A DNA stretch of 64,000 bases from the NCBI RefSeq assembly GCF_900114835.1, contig NZ_FOUJ01000002.1:328374-392373 (forward strand), read 5' to 3'. The notes beneath the pieces are model-generated. The model was not told where the DNA came from, did not search any database, and worked only from the letters and a program-made list of their open reading frames with translations. Source of the stretch: Methanolobus profundi (GTDB taxonomy: Archaea; Halobacteriota; Methanosarcinia; Methanosarcinales; Methanosarcinaceae). Positions 17,738-25,606 of the stretch are shown here, one piece after another. The translations under genes and the position numbers were made by a program. Position 1 is the first letter of the stretch, and every line of letters starts with the position of its first letter.

Positions 17738-18313
17738 ATGCAGCTTCAGGCAACGATAAAGGACATGGTCATTGACTATGAGCTTATCCACAGGGATGTG
17801 AAGAACCCAAGACTTGAGTTCAAAGAAGGAAAACTATACCTGATAGTCCCACATGCACACAAAGACCATGAAATGATAATCCATCGGCATCGCAGATGGA
17901 TCTACAACCGATATTCCCGGATGCAGAAGCTAAAGGATATCACCAGGGATGTAGAGCTTGTAGCTGAACGGTCTGTTCAGGAACTAAAGGAAATTGTACA
18001 TTCTTTTATTGAAAAGACCGGACAGGAGCTTGCGGTCGAACCAAAAAGGACCGGCTTTCGCAGAATGAGAACAAAATGGGGAAGCTGTAGTTCAAAAGGA
18101 AACCTGAACTTCAACAGCTATATGAGACATCTGCCCGATAATATGATAGAATACATCGTATTTCACGAGATGGTCCATCTTATAGAACTAAATCACAGCC
18201 AGCGATTCTGGAACCACATACAGAAGCGATTCCCGGATTACAAAGAATACGAGAACATGCTTGCTGCCTACTGGTCACTGATCCATGATCGATATGTGGC
18301 TCAGTCCTTATAA
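17738..18313 (+). CDS. YgjP-like M48-type metallopeptidase
   Basis: A 191-residue zinc protease-like protein. The zinc motif is HEMVHLIELNHSQRFW (HExxH with the third ligand His nine residues on), preceded by TKWGSCSSKGNLNFN, a signature of the YgjP/WLM (DUF45) family. The N-terminal half is beta rich with basic HRHRRWIYNRYSR. Physiological substrate unknown; eukaryotic relatives (Wss1/SPRTN group) act on DNA-protein crosslinks but that cannot be assumed. No obvious ribosome site before the ATG. Its last 13 bases overlap the 3' end of the convergent tRNA methyltransferase gene. Confidence 0.88.
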   Translation: MQLQATIKDMVIDYELIHRDVKNPRLEFKEGKLYLIVPHAHKDHEMIIHRHRRWIYNRYSRMQKLKDITRDVELVAERSVQELKEIVHSFIEKTGQELAVEPKRTGFRRMRTKWGSCSSKGNLNFNSYMRHLPDNMIEYIVFHEMVHLIELNHSQRFWNHIQKRFPDYKEYENMLAAYWSLIHDRYVAQSL

Positions 18314-19332
18314 AGTACCGTGAACGTACGTGTCAGGCTCTTGTGTACCTTTTGTGTAAATACATCAGCTATCGTGAACCCTGCATTCTCTGCGAATTCC
18401 TCCACCTTGATCTCTGAGACAACAACTGCAAGTTTTCCCTGTTTAAGAACACGATACATCTCTACGAAGGAATCAGTGTAAAGATGATGTAGTGACTCTG
18501 CTCTGATAGCTGCTGAGCGACCGTAAGGTGGATCAGTAACAATAGCATCAACTGATGAGTCCTTGAGTGGCACACGACATGCATCACCTACCAGAAGTGA
18601 ATGGTCTGCATCATATTCATCAAGGTTCATCTTTGCACCATGTGAGATCATGTGACGAACTTCGATACCGATAACATGAGCACCTATAAGTCCACCTTCC
18701 ACAAGGATACCTGCTGTACCACTGAACGGATCAAAAAGTGTCTCTCCATCTCTTACCTGTGAGATGTTCACCAATGCTCTTGCAACCCTTGGCATGAGAA
18801 CTCCCGGATAGAAGAATGGTTTCTTATGTGGGGCCCTGTGTTCATAAGCACCCCTGTCAATAGAGGCTACAACCGAACCAAGTACTGCCATATCGGTCAT
18901 GATGAAACGGAACGTTACATCAGGGTCCTTCAGGTTCGCCCTGAAACCCTTGCGATAGATACTGCCTCCAAGTCTTCCCTCTATGAATTCCCTTTTGACA
19001 TCCCCGTGGTGATGCACCCTTTTTGCACGGACAACATATGTCTGGCCTTCTGACAGATGAGCGGAAAGGTCCGACCTGTCGCACATATCAATAATAGGAT
19101 CTGCCTCAACCTCACAGATACCCACCACTTTTAGTATATGGTGGGACATTGCAAGCCTCCCGGCTATGAAAGTGAGCTTCTCATCGATGTCCTCACCTTC
19201 TATATCAAGCACGAGACAATTGTCATAGGAGGCATGCTCCCTGTACTCAAGACCTTCCATTGAAAGACATGCAAAAACCTCTTTACACGGCAGGACAGCG
19301 TGCTCCCCGGATAACTCAAAAGCATACAGCAT
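18301..19332 (-). CDS. tRNA (guanine(10)-N2)-dimethyltransferase, THUMP domain
   Basis: Methylates G10 of tRNA using AdoMet (archaeal Trm-G10/Trm11 family). Residues 1-150 hold the N-terminal ferredoxin-like and THUMP regions (YVVRAKRVH, GGSIYRKGFRANLKDPDVTFRFIM). The Rossmann methyltransferase follows, with LFDPFSGTAGILVEGG for AdoMet and the catalytic DPPYGR that marks N2-guanine enzymes. The C-terminal FTQKVHKSLTRTF is conserved. Length 343 residues, as expected. Tail to tail with the YgjP-like gene, with a 13-base overlap. Confidence 0.93.
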   Translation of the reverse strand: MLYAFELSGEHAVLPCKEVFACLSMEGLEYREHASYDNCLVLDIEGEDIDEKLTFIAGRLAMSHHILKVVGICEVEADPIIDMCDRSDLSAHLSEGQTYVVRAKRVHHHGDVKREFIEGRLGGSIYRKGFRANLKDPDVTFRFIMTDMAVLGSVVASIDRGAYEHRAPHKKPFFYPGVLMPRVARALVNISQVRDGETLFDPFSGTAGILVEGGLIGAHVIGIEVRHMISHGAKMNLDEYDADHSLLVGDACRVPLKDSSVDAIVTDPPYGRSAAIRAESLHHLYTDSFVEMYRVLKQGKLAVVVSEIKVEEFAENAGFTIADVFTQKVHKSLTRTFTVLYKD

Positions 19333-19415
19333 AATAACGCAATAGAGAATAGAAGTAGTATTTAAAGCGTTTCAATGAAGATATCTGCTAAAAGAAAAAT
19401 TAAAAGGGATCTTTA

Positions 19416-19703
19416 TCAGAACATCAGTTCCAGTGCTTCCTTCCCGGTCATACCTACCTTGATACCAAGATCTATAGCCTCAGGAGTGGCACCTACGACC
19501 TGTGCCTTGAGCACGTCATCAAATGTATTTACACCTTTAACCTTGACCGCAACATCCCCAAGGACACCGGCAGTATCAAGATCAAGATAACCACACATGA
19601 CAAAACCTTTGTCAGCCCTGATAACAAGCAGAGGAGCTTTCTGCATCTGGAAGCTCAGGCCCATGGCCGAACCATTCTCAAGTTCTATCTTCTCGATCTG
19701 CAT
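19416..19703 (-). CDS. DUF1805 (YunC-like) protein
   Basis: A 95-residue soluble protein. Family features are the N-terminal IELENGSAMGLSFQMQKAPLLVI, KGFVMCGYLDLDTAG and the C-terminal GATPEAIDLGIKVGMTGKEALELM. YunC is a small homo-oligomeric protein of unknown biochemical role, common in methanogens. A GGTGATAAGC ribosome site precedes the ATG. It lies 27 bases from the exported protein gene that follows upstream on the same strand, so they may share a transcript. Confidence 0.85.
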   Translation of the reverse strand: MQIEKIELENGSAMGLSFQMQKAPLLVIRADKGFVMCGYLDLDTAGVLGDVAVKVKGVNTFDDVLKAQVVGATPEAIDLGIKVGMTGKEALELMF

Positions 19704-19729
19704 AGCTTATCACCACTTTTTCAGTCATA

Positions 19730-20518
19730 TTAAAAGCTCTTAAATGTATCGGACCTCAATTTATCAAGCAGGTCATCAGTGATCCCCGGAAATATCCTTT
19801 CAAGGAAAGATGTAGTATCATCTTCAGCATCTGAAGTGGAAACGGAAGTGTTTACATCAGTTTCCATTACAGGGATCTCTGGTTCCTCTACTGAGAAATA
19901 CACTGTCACCTCACCAGTGAAACCAAACTCTCCAGAGATATGGGTCCCGTCTTCATCCTCTTTTATAGACTCATTATCTATACCATCCACAGATATGAAC
20001 TTCAGTTCTGAAGGGAGAGAAATTGTCACATCGGTATCCGGTTCTCCCTGGAACCACATATTAGAACCGTCTTCTGTCAGTGGTGTTCTGAACTCATAGA
20101 GGACCTGGTAATTGTTGACTATATCCTTCCTTTCATTGGTCGGACCCAGCAGTTCATTGGACATGGTGGTTTCAACACCCAGAAGAGTGACATTCTTTGA
20201 GGAATTATCTATCTTCACATCCATTTTTTTCTCAATGGATTCCTGGAACGATCTGCTGGTCTTTACATCCGCCTTCAATAGTTCCCATGCACTGACGAAA
20301 TTATCATTGTCACCGAACTCCACATCAATGAAAGATTTGAATATGACAGATCTATCATCGGAATACTTCTCAGTGTATTCCCATACCATATCATCTGTTC
20401 CTACCGTTATCTCATTGCTCCACTCATATGCAGCACTTGCCGGAAGAATAAGCATCGAGAATAACATTATGAACATTAAAAGTGATCTGAGCTTCAACTG
20501 ACCGCATCCCTTTGTCAT
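19730..20518 (-). CDS. Exported protein of unknown function
   Basis: A 262-residue protein with a clear signal peptide (basic KLRSLLMFIMLFSMLILPASA, cut before AYEW). The mature part is acidic and beta rich. The first half resembles nothing I recognise; the region from about 150 to 215 (DTDVTISLPSELKF, then GFTGEVTVYFSVEEPE) looks like an immunoglobulin-type sandwich. It has no C-terminal membrane anchor, only an acidic then basic tail, so it is probably released or bound to the surface by another partner. It starts ten bases after map ends, and is probably part of the M24 peptidase transcript. Confidence 0.6.
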   Translation of the reverse strand: MTKGCGQLKLRSLLMFIMLFSMLILPASAAYEWSNEITVGTDDMVWEYTEKYSDDRSVIFKSFIDVEFGDNDNFVSAWELLKADVKTSRSFQESIEKKMDVKIDNSSKNVTLLGVETTMSNELLGPTNERKDIVNNYQVLYEFRTPLTEDGSNMWFQGEPDTDVTISLPSELKFISVDGIDNESIKEDEDGTHISGEFGFTGEVTVYFSVEEPEIPVMETDVNTSVSTSDAEDDTTSFLERIFPGITDDLLDKLRSDTFKSF

Positions 20519-20527
20519 TTTAACAGA

Positions 20528-21424
20528 TTATCTTGTAGTTACCTCACATCCGTCATCTGTGACGATGACCGTGTGCTCGGTCTGAGAGACCATTCCGCCA
20601 CCCACTTCTTTGAGCACCGGATAGGAATGAATGATACCAGACCTTTCAAGCTGCATTAGAGCAAAATCCAGTTGAGGGCTCTTAAGCCATCTCTTTGCGA
20701 ACGGAAGTGTCTTGTACTGCTCAAGCTCCTTCAGAAGTTTTCTTGCTGCAGGTAAACGAACAGGTTTTTTGCCTACGAGCTGGAAGATCTCTGTGAGAGA
20801 ACCGTCAACTACCTTGCCAACACCATCCGTAGCGAAAGGCTCGATAGCAATGAAGTCACCGGTCTTTAGCTCGACACCCATTCCCATTCTCCTGTTAGGG
20901 ATACTTGGAGGTGCATGTGGTATGTACCTTGCAAGGCCGTGTCCTGTGAGATTGCCGACTGGTTTGAAACCGTGGGAGATTATCGCATCCTCTATGGCAG
21001 CACCAACATCTGCGGTGTTCACACCATTCTTCACTGTGTCGATAGCTGCTTCAAGTCCGGCCTCAGAAGCCTTTACAAGGTCCGTGTAATCACCTGAGAG
21101 GTCGATCGTTATAGCAGAATCTGCAATGTATCCATCCACGTGAACACCAAGATCGAGTTTGATCACGTCCTCACCAAAGACAGTGGTATCGCCTGCAAGC
21201 GGAGTTGCATGTGCAGCTTCATCGTTACGGGATATATTACAGGGGAACGCAGAACCATCTGCTCCAAGCTCTATTGCCCTGTTCTCTACGAACTCGGCGA
21301 TCTCAAGCAGACTAACGCCCACCTTTATCCTGTCTTTTGCCTCACTCCTTACCTGTGAGAGTATCTTTCCTGCTGTGACATATTTGTCAATGATCTCTTC
21401 GATCTCCTGGACTTTATCAGCCAT
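20528..21424 (-). CDS. map: Methionine aminopeptidase, type II
   Basis: Removes the initiator methionine from new proteins; two metal ions. A 298-residue archaeal type II enzyme. Metal ligands are visible as LDLGVHVDGYIADSAITI (two Asp), LTGHGLARY (His), FIAIEPFA (Glu) and TEHTVIVTDDG (Glu). The about 60-residue helical insert (ARKLLKELEQYKTLPFAKRWL) marks type II. It lies 31 bases downstream of a second M24 peptidase gene; tandem placement suggests joint expression. Very secure. Confidence 0.95.
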   Translation of the reverse strand: MADKVQEIEEIIDKYVTAGKILSQVRSEAKDRIKVGVSLLEIAEFVENRAIELGADGSAFPCNISRNDEAAHATPLAGDTTVFGEDVIKLDLGVHVDGYIADSAITIDLSGDYTDLVKASEAGLEAAIDTVKNGVNTADVGAAIEDAIISHGFKPVGNLTGHGLARYIPHAPPSIPNRRMGMGVELKTGDFIAIEPFATDGVGKVVDGSLTEIFQLVGKKPVRLPAARKLLKELEQYKTLPFAKRWLKSPQLDFALMQLERSGIIHSYPVLKEVGGGMVSQTEHTVIVTDDGCEVTTR

Positions 21425-21455
21425 TTAAAATCTCCTGTAAACTCGTGTACCGGGA

Positions 21456-22631
21456 CTAATATACAAATCTCTTTTCCATTTCCGTCAGGTTCTCATGACC
21501 ATCTGATGTCACAAGGATGAGGTCCTCAAGGCGAATACCGCCTACATCAGGATAGTACAATCCCGGTTCTATTGTGATGATGTTGCCTTCTTCAAGTTCA
21601 ACATCGCTGTTACCTACAAAGGGAAGCTCATGGATCTCAAGACCCACACCATGTCCTGTGGAGTGGATGAAACCTACATTTGAACCTTCCCTGATAGTGT
21701 CATAACCTCTCTCTTTGAACACGTCACATACCTTGTTATGGATATCGCTGCATTTGACACCTGGTTTGACCATAGCTATACCTGCTTCCTGTGCGGCAAG
21801 AACAGCTTCGTACATGTCTGCCAATTTCTCGGAAGGTTCACCTTTTAGAACGGTCCTGGTCATATCAGCAAAATATCTTTCCTTCTTGCTGCGTGGGAAA
21901 ATATCGATAACTATTGGTTCGTTGGCCTTGAGCGGACCTTCACCTTCCCAGTGAGGATTCGAAGAACCTGTGCCTCCGGCAACGATGGTGCTGTCAGATT
22001 CACATCCATGCTCAAGGAGGGTCATATCGATCTCTTTGCGAACCATTTCAGATGTCAGGGCAAATCCATGATAAGTGAGTACTCCCTCAACAACCTCTGA
22101 CTTCCTTACCATCTCAGCAGCAGCTTTCATTGAACTGTTACAGGCATCCTGCACCTTTTTCACAATATCTGACTCTGAAGAAGCCTTCTTTGAACGCAAC
22201 TGCGCGAACGGGCTTTTCATGGCCTCGATCGAGAAACCTTCTTCTTTGAGGGTCTGGGCAATATAATATGGAAAATCCCTTGGAACTGCCACCCTTTTTG
22301 CACCGCCTTTCTGCAGTACCTCTGCAATGCAGTCACAATACGCGAGTGAAGGGTCCTTTCTTTCTTTCACCTTTGCCCTGTAATCAAGGTCCTGTAATGT
22401 GCGGATGTCAGATACCCTTGATTCGATCTCTGCCCTGCCACGCTCCATATCCGAGATCAGAAGTGTCTCTTTACCATCCTTTGTCTGGAAATATGCAAAC
22501 TGGTCTGAAGCAAAGAAATGCGTAGCATAGAAGATGTCTGCATTGTTCGAATTCCCTACCATCAGATATACATCTGACCTGTGGCTTTCCAGTTCAGCGG
22601 AAATATCAATGGGAACTGTTGATGAGGTCAT
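21456..22631 (-). CDS. M24 family aminopeptidase (Xaa-Pro dipeptidase-like)
   Basis: A 391-residue 'pita-bread' metallopeptidase with a creatinase N-terminal domain (residues 1-150) and an M24 catalytic domain. Metal ligands: VIDIFPRSKKERYFADMTRT (Asp, Asp), HSTGHGVGLEIHE (His), TIEPGLY (Glu) and GGIRLEDLILVT (Glu). It most likely cleaves Xaa-Pro dipeptides or N-terminal Xaa-Pro. The first position of the usual DxG motif keeps Asp. It is upstream of map in the same direction. A 14-bp palindrome lies just before its start (22640-22653). Confidence 0.9.
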   Translation of the reverse strand: MTSSTVPIDISAELESHRSDVYLMVGNSNNADIFYATHFFASDQFAYFQTKDGKETLLISDMERGRAEIESRVSDIRTLQDLDYRAKVKERKDPSLAYCDCIAEVLQKGGAKRVAVPRDFPYYIAQTLKEEGFSIEAMKSPFAQLRSKKASSESDIVKKVQDACNSSMKAAAEMVRKSEVVEGVLTYHGFALTSEMVRKEIDMTLLEHGCESDSTIVAGGTGSSNPHWEGEGPLKANEPIVIDIFPRSKKERYFADMTRTVLKGEPSEKLADMYEAVLAAQEAGIAMVKPGVKCSDIHNKVCDVFKERGYDTIREGSNVGFIHSTGHGVGLEIHELPFVGNSDVELEEGNIITIEPGLYYPDVGGIRLEDLILVTSDGHENLTEMEKRFVY

Positions 22632-22639
22632 AGTATTAT

Positions 22640-22653
22640 CTAGTAGTTACTAG
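22640..22653. promoter_or_regulatory. 14-bp palindrome upstream of the M24 peptidase gene
   Basis: CTAGTA-GT-TACTAG, perfect arms, nine bases before the ATG at 22631. Position suits an operator or a structure at the start of the message; no regulator is assigned. Confidence 0.35.
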
Positions 22654-22846
22654 TACAAAATTGTTATCAAATGTATGACCTGAAATAAGAAGCAGGAAAT
22701 AACAATCCCTTTTTTTTGGCAATATTGATCAAAAGTGCTATGTCCATAGAATTGGAGATATTGGTACATTCAACTACATATTATGTACATGAACATAGGA
22801 TCCATTCACATCCCTGTTATATACAGCTCCATGAAAACCAACTATT

Positions 22847-23236
22847 ATGCACAACGCAAACCTGTACTATTCACAGTTCGAAAATGTATCTGATTTCCTG
22901 AGGGATGTCAAATATATAATTGTGTTCTATGTACTGGGAGATTTCCTGACGACGGCCCATGCCTTGAATTACGGATTCGAGGAAAATGATTTTCTGGCTG
23001 TTATTATGCAGAACTATGGTGTTGGCTCCCTTCTTATATTGAAGATCCTGTTCCTTGCGATCGTATATTGGAATTACAGAATGCTCAAGGAATCTGGCTC
23101 CAGATGGATGGATCTTCTGTGGGTCATGTCAAGGAAATGCATTGCGCTTGTAGGATTGTTCCTGGTGGTGAACAACCTGATGGTCATTTTCATGGAATGC
23201 AGCTTGCTGCAGGTGATCCAGACCATGGCAATATGA
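22847..23236 (+). CDS. DUF5658-like integral membrane protein
   Basis: A 129-residue protein with three predicted membrane helices: VKYIIVFYVLGDFLTTAHALNYG split around 20-40, GVGSLLILKILFLAIVYWN (about 58-76), and CIALVGLFLVVNNLMVIF (about 98-116). The DxxTT motif in the first helix and ENDF after it match DUF5658, a small archaeal and bacterial membrane family without known function. No good ribosome site precedes the ATG, so the start is uncertain. Immediately downstream lies a tandem A-rich repeat (23239-23334). Confidence 0.6.
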   Translation: MHNANLYYSQFENVSDFLRDVKYIIVFYVLGDFLTTAHALNYGFEENDFLAVIMQNYGVGSLLILKILFLAIVYWNYRMLKESGSRWMDLLWVMSRKCIALVGLFLVVNNLMVIFMECSLLQVIQTMAI

Positions 23237-23238
23237 TC

Positions 23239-23334
23239 AAAAACGAAAGCAAACAAAAACGTGATCAAAAAACGGTTGAAAAACGTGATTAAAAAACGAC
23301 TAAAAACGGGATCGAAAAACGAAGGCAAAAACGG
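23239..23334. repeat. Tandem ~24-bp repeat with regularly spaced A-tracts
   Basis: Eight runs of five or six A, each followed by CG, at 23239, 23255, 23267, 23279, 23291, 23302, 23315 and 23327. They group into three imperfect copies of a unit AAAAACGTGATCAAAAAACG plus four bases (23255-23278, 23279-23301, 23302-23326) with partial copies at each end. Spacing between A-runs averages about 12 bp, close to a helical turn, so the DNA may be bent. It starts three bases after the stop of the DUF5658-like gene. Confidence 0.8.
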
Positions 23335-23391
23335 AAACTACAAATTCCACCATTATTTTTTCAATTGCCAGTCGCCAATTGTTCTTTTCTG

Positions 23392-23412
23392 ATATCATGA
23401 GAAACATGATAT
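23392..23412. terminator. Perfect hairpin after the repeat array
   Basis: ATATCATG/CATGATAT, 8-bp arms with a 5-base loop. It lies in the gene-poor segment downstream of the DUF5658-like gene. It may be a terminator or a protein site; a CAATTG inverted pair lies just before it. Confidence 0.35.
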
Positions 23413-23592
23413 ATTCCCACTATTCACCTTTATCTCATTTTCATAGGGAACAGCTGATATATCAGCATTTAATCCTACCGGATTATGGATCCTTGTTAGA
23501 AACATAGATGTGACCTTTTGAAAACATGCCAGAAATAGCAGAAAAAAAATTAGATCGATCCTTTAAAGAACGAAAGGTCCTATTTGAAAAGT

Positions 23593-23700
23593 TCATCTGA
23601 CAATAGCTGAGAACAGACTCAGAGACAACATCAGTAAAATATATACTGAAACAAGAAGCAGAAGTTTTGCAGCTGTTGATTTTCCTGACCTGTCGAACAT
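23593..23700 (-). CDS. 35-residue single-helix membrane protein, paralogue A
   Basis: Too short for ordinary gene calling. ATG at 23700, TGA at 23593-23595. The N-terminus is polar (MFDRSGKSTAAK), then residues 13-34 are almost all Leu, Val, Ile, Ser and Met with a Tyr at 20, ending in Arg. It aligns with two other 35-residue frames nearby (24154-24261 and 25176-25283): Asp3, a G-[KN]-S motif, a Lys eight residues before a Tyr, then a hydrophobic helix. A TATA box at 23724-23733 puts the transcript start at or beside the ATG, and there is no ribosome site, so it is probably leaderless. Function unknown. Confidence 0.6.
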   Translation of the reverse strand: MFDRSGKSTAAKLLLLVSVYILLMLSLSLFSAIVR

Positions 23701-23723
23701 AACAGTCTGCAAAAACAATTAAA

Positions 23724-23733
23724 TGATATAAAT
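23724..23733 (-). promoter_or_regulatory. TATA box of 35-aa paralogue A
   Basis: TTTATATCA on the minus strand, about 28 bases upstream of the ATG at 23700, the distance expected for a leaderless archaeal transcript. Confidence 0.5.
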
Positions 23734-23764
23734 AGATTTCTTTTTGCTTGAGACTAGTCCACAT

Positions 23765-24153
23765 TTATTAGGATGAACAAATTAAAAAAGTATCAGACCT
23801 GAACAATATGCCCCATGGACCTTTTGTCAGAAATGACAGATCGGATGGCCGGAGAAGATTCAACTTTAGAGGGGTTTCGTTTTTCGAAGTAGCTTTAGGA
23901 GAACGCTAGAATAATCATAGGCTCTTACCGATCTGTCTAGGCCATAGTAAAGACAGGATCATATTTCAATGTTACGAATGACTATTTTTGTAATATTTTG
24001 TATGCACCTTCAATATATTCTCATAGTAGAGTGCAAGCAATGATACATATCCAGAAGGACCTATATCACAAATATACATAGGTACTGAGTATTACACGAT
24101 GTAAGGGGATAAAAAAAGAAAGATGGAATAGATATGACAGTGAATATTGATGA
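23765..24153. other. Intergenic stretch without a confident gene
   Basis: About 390 bases between paralogues A and B. It contains a 33-codon plus-strand frame (23808-23909) with a protein-like but unrecognised sequence and no clear promoter. I see no tRNA or strong hairpin. Base composition is AT rich with a more GC-rich patch at 23815-23875. Confidence 0.4.
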
Positions 24154-24261
24154 TCAAATATTCACAAAACCAACGAACAGAACGACTCCTAACAAAAGCA
24201 ACATATATAGAACTCCAACGAACATGACCTTAACTATATTTGAATTACCAGAATCATTCAT
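24154..24261 (-). CDS. 35-residue single-helix membrane protein, paralogue B
   Basis: ATG at 24261, TGA at 24154-24156, exactly 35 residues. It begins MNDSGNSNIVK and continues with a 20-residue hydrophobic helix rich in Val, Leu, Met and Gly, with Tyr at 19, ending FVNI. The start MND-x-GNS and the Lys11/Tyr19 spacing are shared with paralogue C. A TATA-like TTTATG lies about 33 bases upstream. No ribosome site. Conservation of length and pattern across three copies is the main reason to believe it is translated. Function unknown. Confidence 0.6.
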   Translation of the reverse strand: MNDSGNSNIVKVMFVGVLYMLLLLGVVLFVGFVNI

Positions 24262-24684
24262 ATAATACCACGGAATAGTAAAAACAGACATAGCATAAAT
24301 TATTTTCTATTTTTATATTTTAATTAAATAATAGTGGTCTGCACACATACGAACAGGACAGGCACTCACCTCCAAAATGTGAGCTCACATGGATGTTCTA
24401 TACAGAGGCCAGTTACAACTATTTCACAGGGCACCATAAGGCTGCATCGATAAAATTGAAGATCATGAGCAACTATGTAATGGGAATGTCATCAAAATAA
24501 AAGAGAGAACTTTCCATTAGCTTCTTTTTAAGCAAATTTCAGATGACATCGTATCGATCATACGCTATATAGACTATAGGTCAATATTGCGGGATAAGAT
24601 AGACAGACAAGATATGAGGGCACAAAATATAAACCAAAAATACTACAATATCTGAAAAATATTTGTCAGTTTTTGGTGGTACAA
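24262..24684. other. Intergenic stretch with a palindrome and possible gene remnant
   Basis: About 420 bases, very AT rich at 24290-24330. It holds a perfect 14-bp palindrome (24377-24390) and a plus-strand frame (open from about 24333 to the TAA near 24500) that looks protein-like (FYTEASYNYFTGHHKAAS) but has no start signal. It may be a relic of a lost gene. The promoter of the PH-domain gene lies at its right end. Confidence 0.35.
24377..24390. promoter_or_regulatory. Perfect 14-bp palindrome
   Basis: ATGTGAGCTCACAT, without spacer. Such a site could bind a dimeric regulator; it lies 308 bases upstream of the PH-domain gene and 116 bases upstream of paralogue B. Confidence 0.3.
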
Positions 24685-25128
24685 ATGAGATACATCAAGG
24701 ATAATTTAAAACCAGGCGAATGGGTTGTTTTCGAAACTGAAATGCACTGGGCAGTTATCATTTATGCGATAATATTAGGGATCCCACTTTATTATGTGCA
24801 TTGGGCACTATATTTTGTACCTTCGTTATATTTGCTCCCCCTCTACGGAAGTACAGAAGTTTCAGTAACTAATCAACGCATAGTTATGAAACATGGTTTT
24901 CTTACAACGAATATTGATGAGATCTTTCTGGATAAAATAAATAACATTACTCTTAAGCAGGGATTGCCCGGGATAATGCTTGGATATGGCAGTGTCCATG
25001 TCCATACAGCTTCAATGTTTGGAAAAAAGTATTTTCTTTTTATGAAGGATCCAGCAAAACTAAAGGATGTAGTATCAGAGCAAGCTGCTAACTGCAGACA
25101 AAAGGAAACAAGCAAATGGCAGATATAA
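24685..25128 (+). CDS. PH-domain (bPH2/DUF304) membrane protein
   Basis: A 147-residue protein. Two membrane helices near the N-terminus (WAVIIYAIILGIPLYYVHWALYFVPSLYLLPLY, split at about 23-40 and 42-58) are followed by a bacterial pleckstrin-homology domain: STEVSVTNQRIVMKHGFLTT, IDEIFLDKINNITLKQGLPG and GYGSVHVHTAS. Such proteins are small membrane-linked domains of unknown role. ATG at 24685 has GGTGGT in front; an in-frame TTG at 24673 is less likely. It sits amid three 35-residue membrane proteins transcribed the other way. Confidence 0.8.
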   Translation: MRYIKDNLKPGEWVVFETEMHWAVIIYAIILGIPLYYVHWALYFVPSLYLLPLYGSTEVSVTNQRIVMKHGFLTTNIDEIFLDKINNITLKQGLPGIMLGYGSVHVHTASMFGKKYFLFMKDPAKLKDVVSEQAANCRQKETSKWQI

Positions 25129-25175
25129 GTGAGGCAGACAGATCAGAACGGTCACCTAACGTACCTACTAACCTG

Positions 25176-25283
25176 TCATATACCTGCAAGTCCTGAAACC
25201 AGTACTATGGCAAATAACATTATGATATACATGAAAGTGAACATCACAACTTTCAGAACACCAGAGTTACCATGATCATTCAT
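25176..25283 (-). CDS. 35-residue single-helix membrane protein, paralogue C
   Basis: ATG at 25283, TGA at 25176-25178, exactly 35 residues. It begins MNDHGNSGVLK, then a hydrophobic helix (VVMFTFMYIIMLFAIVLV) ending SGLAGI. Shares MND-x-GNS, Lys11 and Tyr19 with paralogue B and the same length as both others. A TATA-like TTTATAGG lies near 25315-25322. A weak GGTG precedes the ATG by three to six bases. Divergent in nucleotide sequence from B, so protein-level constraint is likely. Function unknown. Confidence 0.6.
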   Translation of the reverse strand: MNDHGNSGVLKVVMFTFMYIIMLFAIVLVSGLAGI

Positions 25284-25420
25284 ACGCACCATATTAAGAG
25301 GTAAGGCAACTCCCTATAAATAATCAGTTAAAATGTAATAATTATTAAAATACTAGCTATGAAACGAGTGAAAACAAAATACAATTCAGTCATTGATAAT
25401 AAACAAAAAGAGAAAAAGAC

Positions 25421-25435
25421 CCCGGTAAAACCGGG
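25421..25435 (-). terminator. Terminator after tRNA-Asp
   Basis: CCCGGT/ACCGGG with a 3-base loop, followed on the minus strand by a T-rich tract (GTCTTTTTCTCTTTTTG). It begins 14 bases past the tRNA 3' end. Confidence 0.65.
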
Positions 25436-25448
25436 ACTTGAGGTTTAG

Positions 25449-25521
25449 CGCCCGAACCGGGATTCGAACCCGGGTCGGAGCCTCGACAGGGCTCCATGAT
25501 AGGCCTCTACACTATTCGGAC
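25449..25521 (-). tRNA. tRNA-Asp (GTC)
   Basis: A 73-base tRNA gene. The acceptor stem GTCCGAA pairs with TTCGGGC (one G-T pair), discriminator G. Anticodon stem GAGCC/GGCTC encloses CTGTCGA, anticodon GTC. T arm CCGGG-TTCGAAT-CCCGG. No CCA is encoded. No intron. A TATA-like TTTATATAC at about 25568-25577 suggests its own promoter, separate from the upstream tRNA-Tyr. Confidence 0.95.
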
Positions 25522-25606
25522 ACTGCGGATGATTTCGCTTGTGAGCACCCCTAAAAGGGCGTTCTTGTATATAAAGCTTTTTGTGCACCATTCATGATTT
25601 TGAAAG

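Noticed and set aside
23483-23764. 93-codon minus-strand frame in the gene-poor locus
   Set aside because: No motif, odd composition, and it covers the TATA box and the better supported 35-residue gene in another frame.
23808-23909. 33-codon plus-strand frame
   Set aside because: Sequence looks protein-like, but there is no ribosome site, promoter, paralogue or recognisable family; noted only in the intergenic entry.
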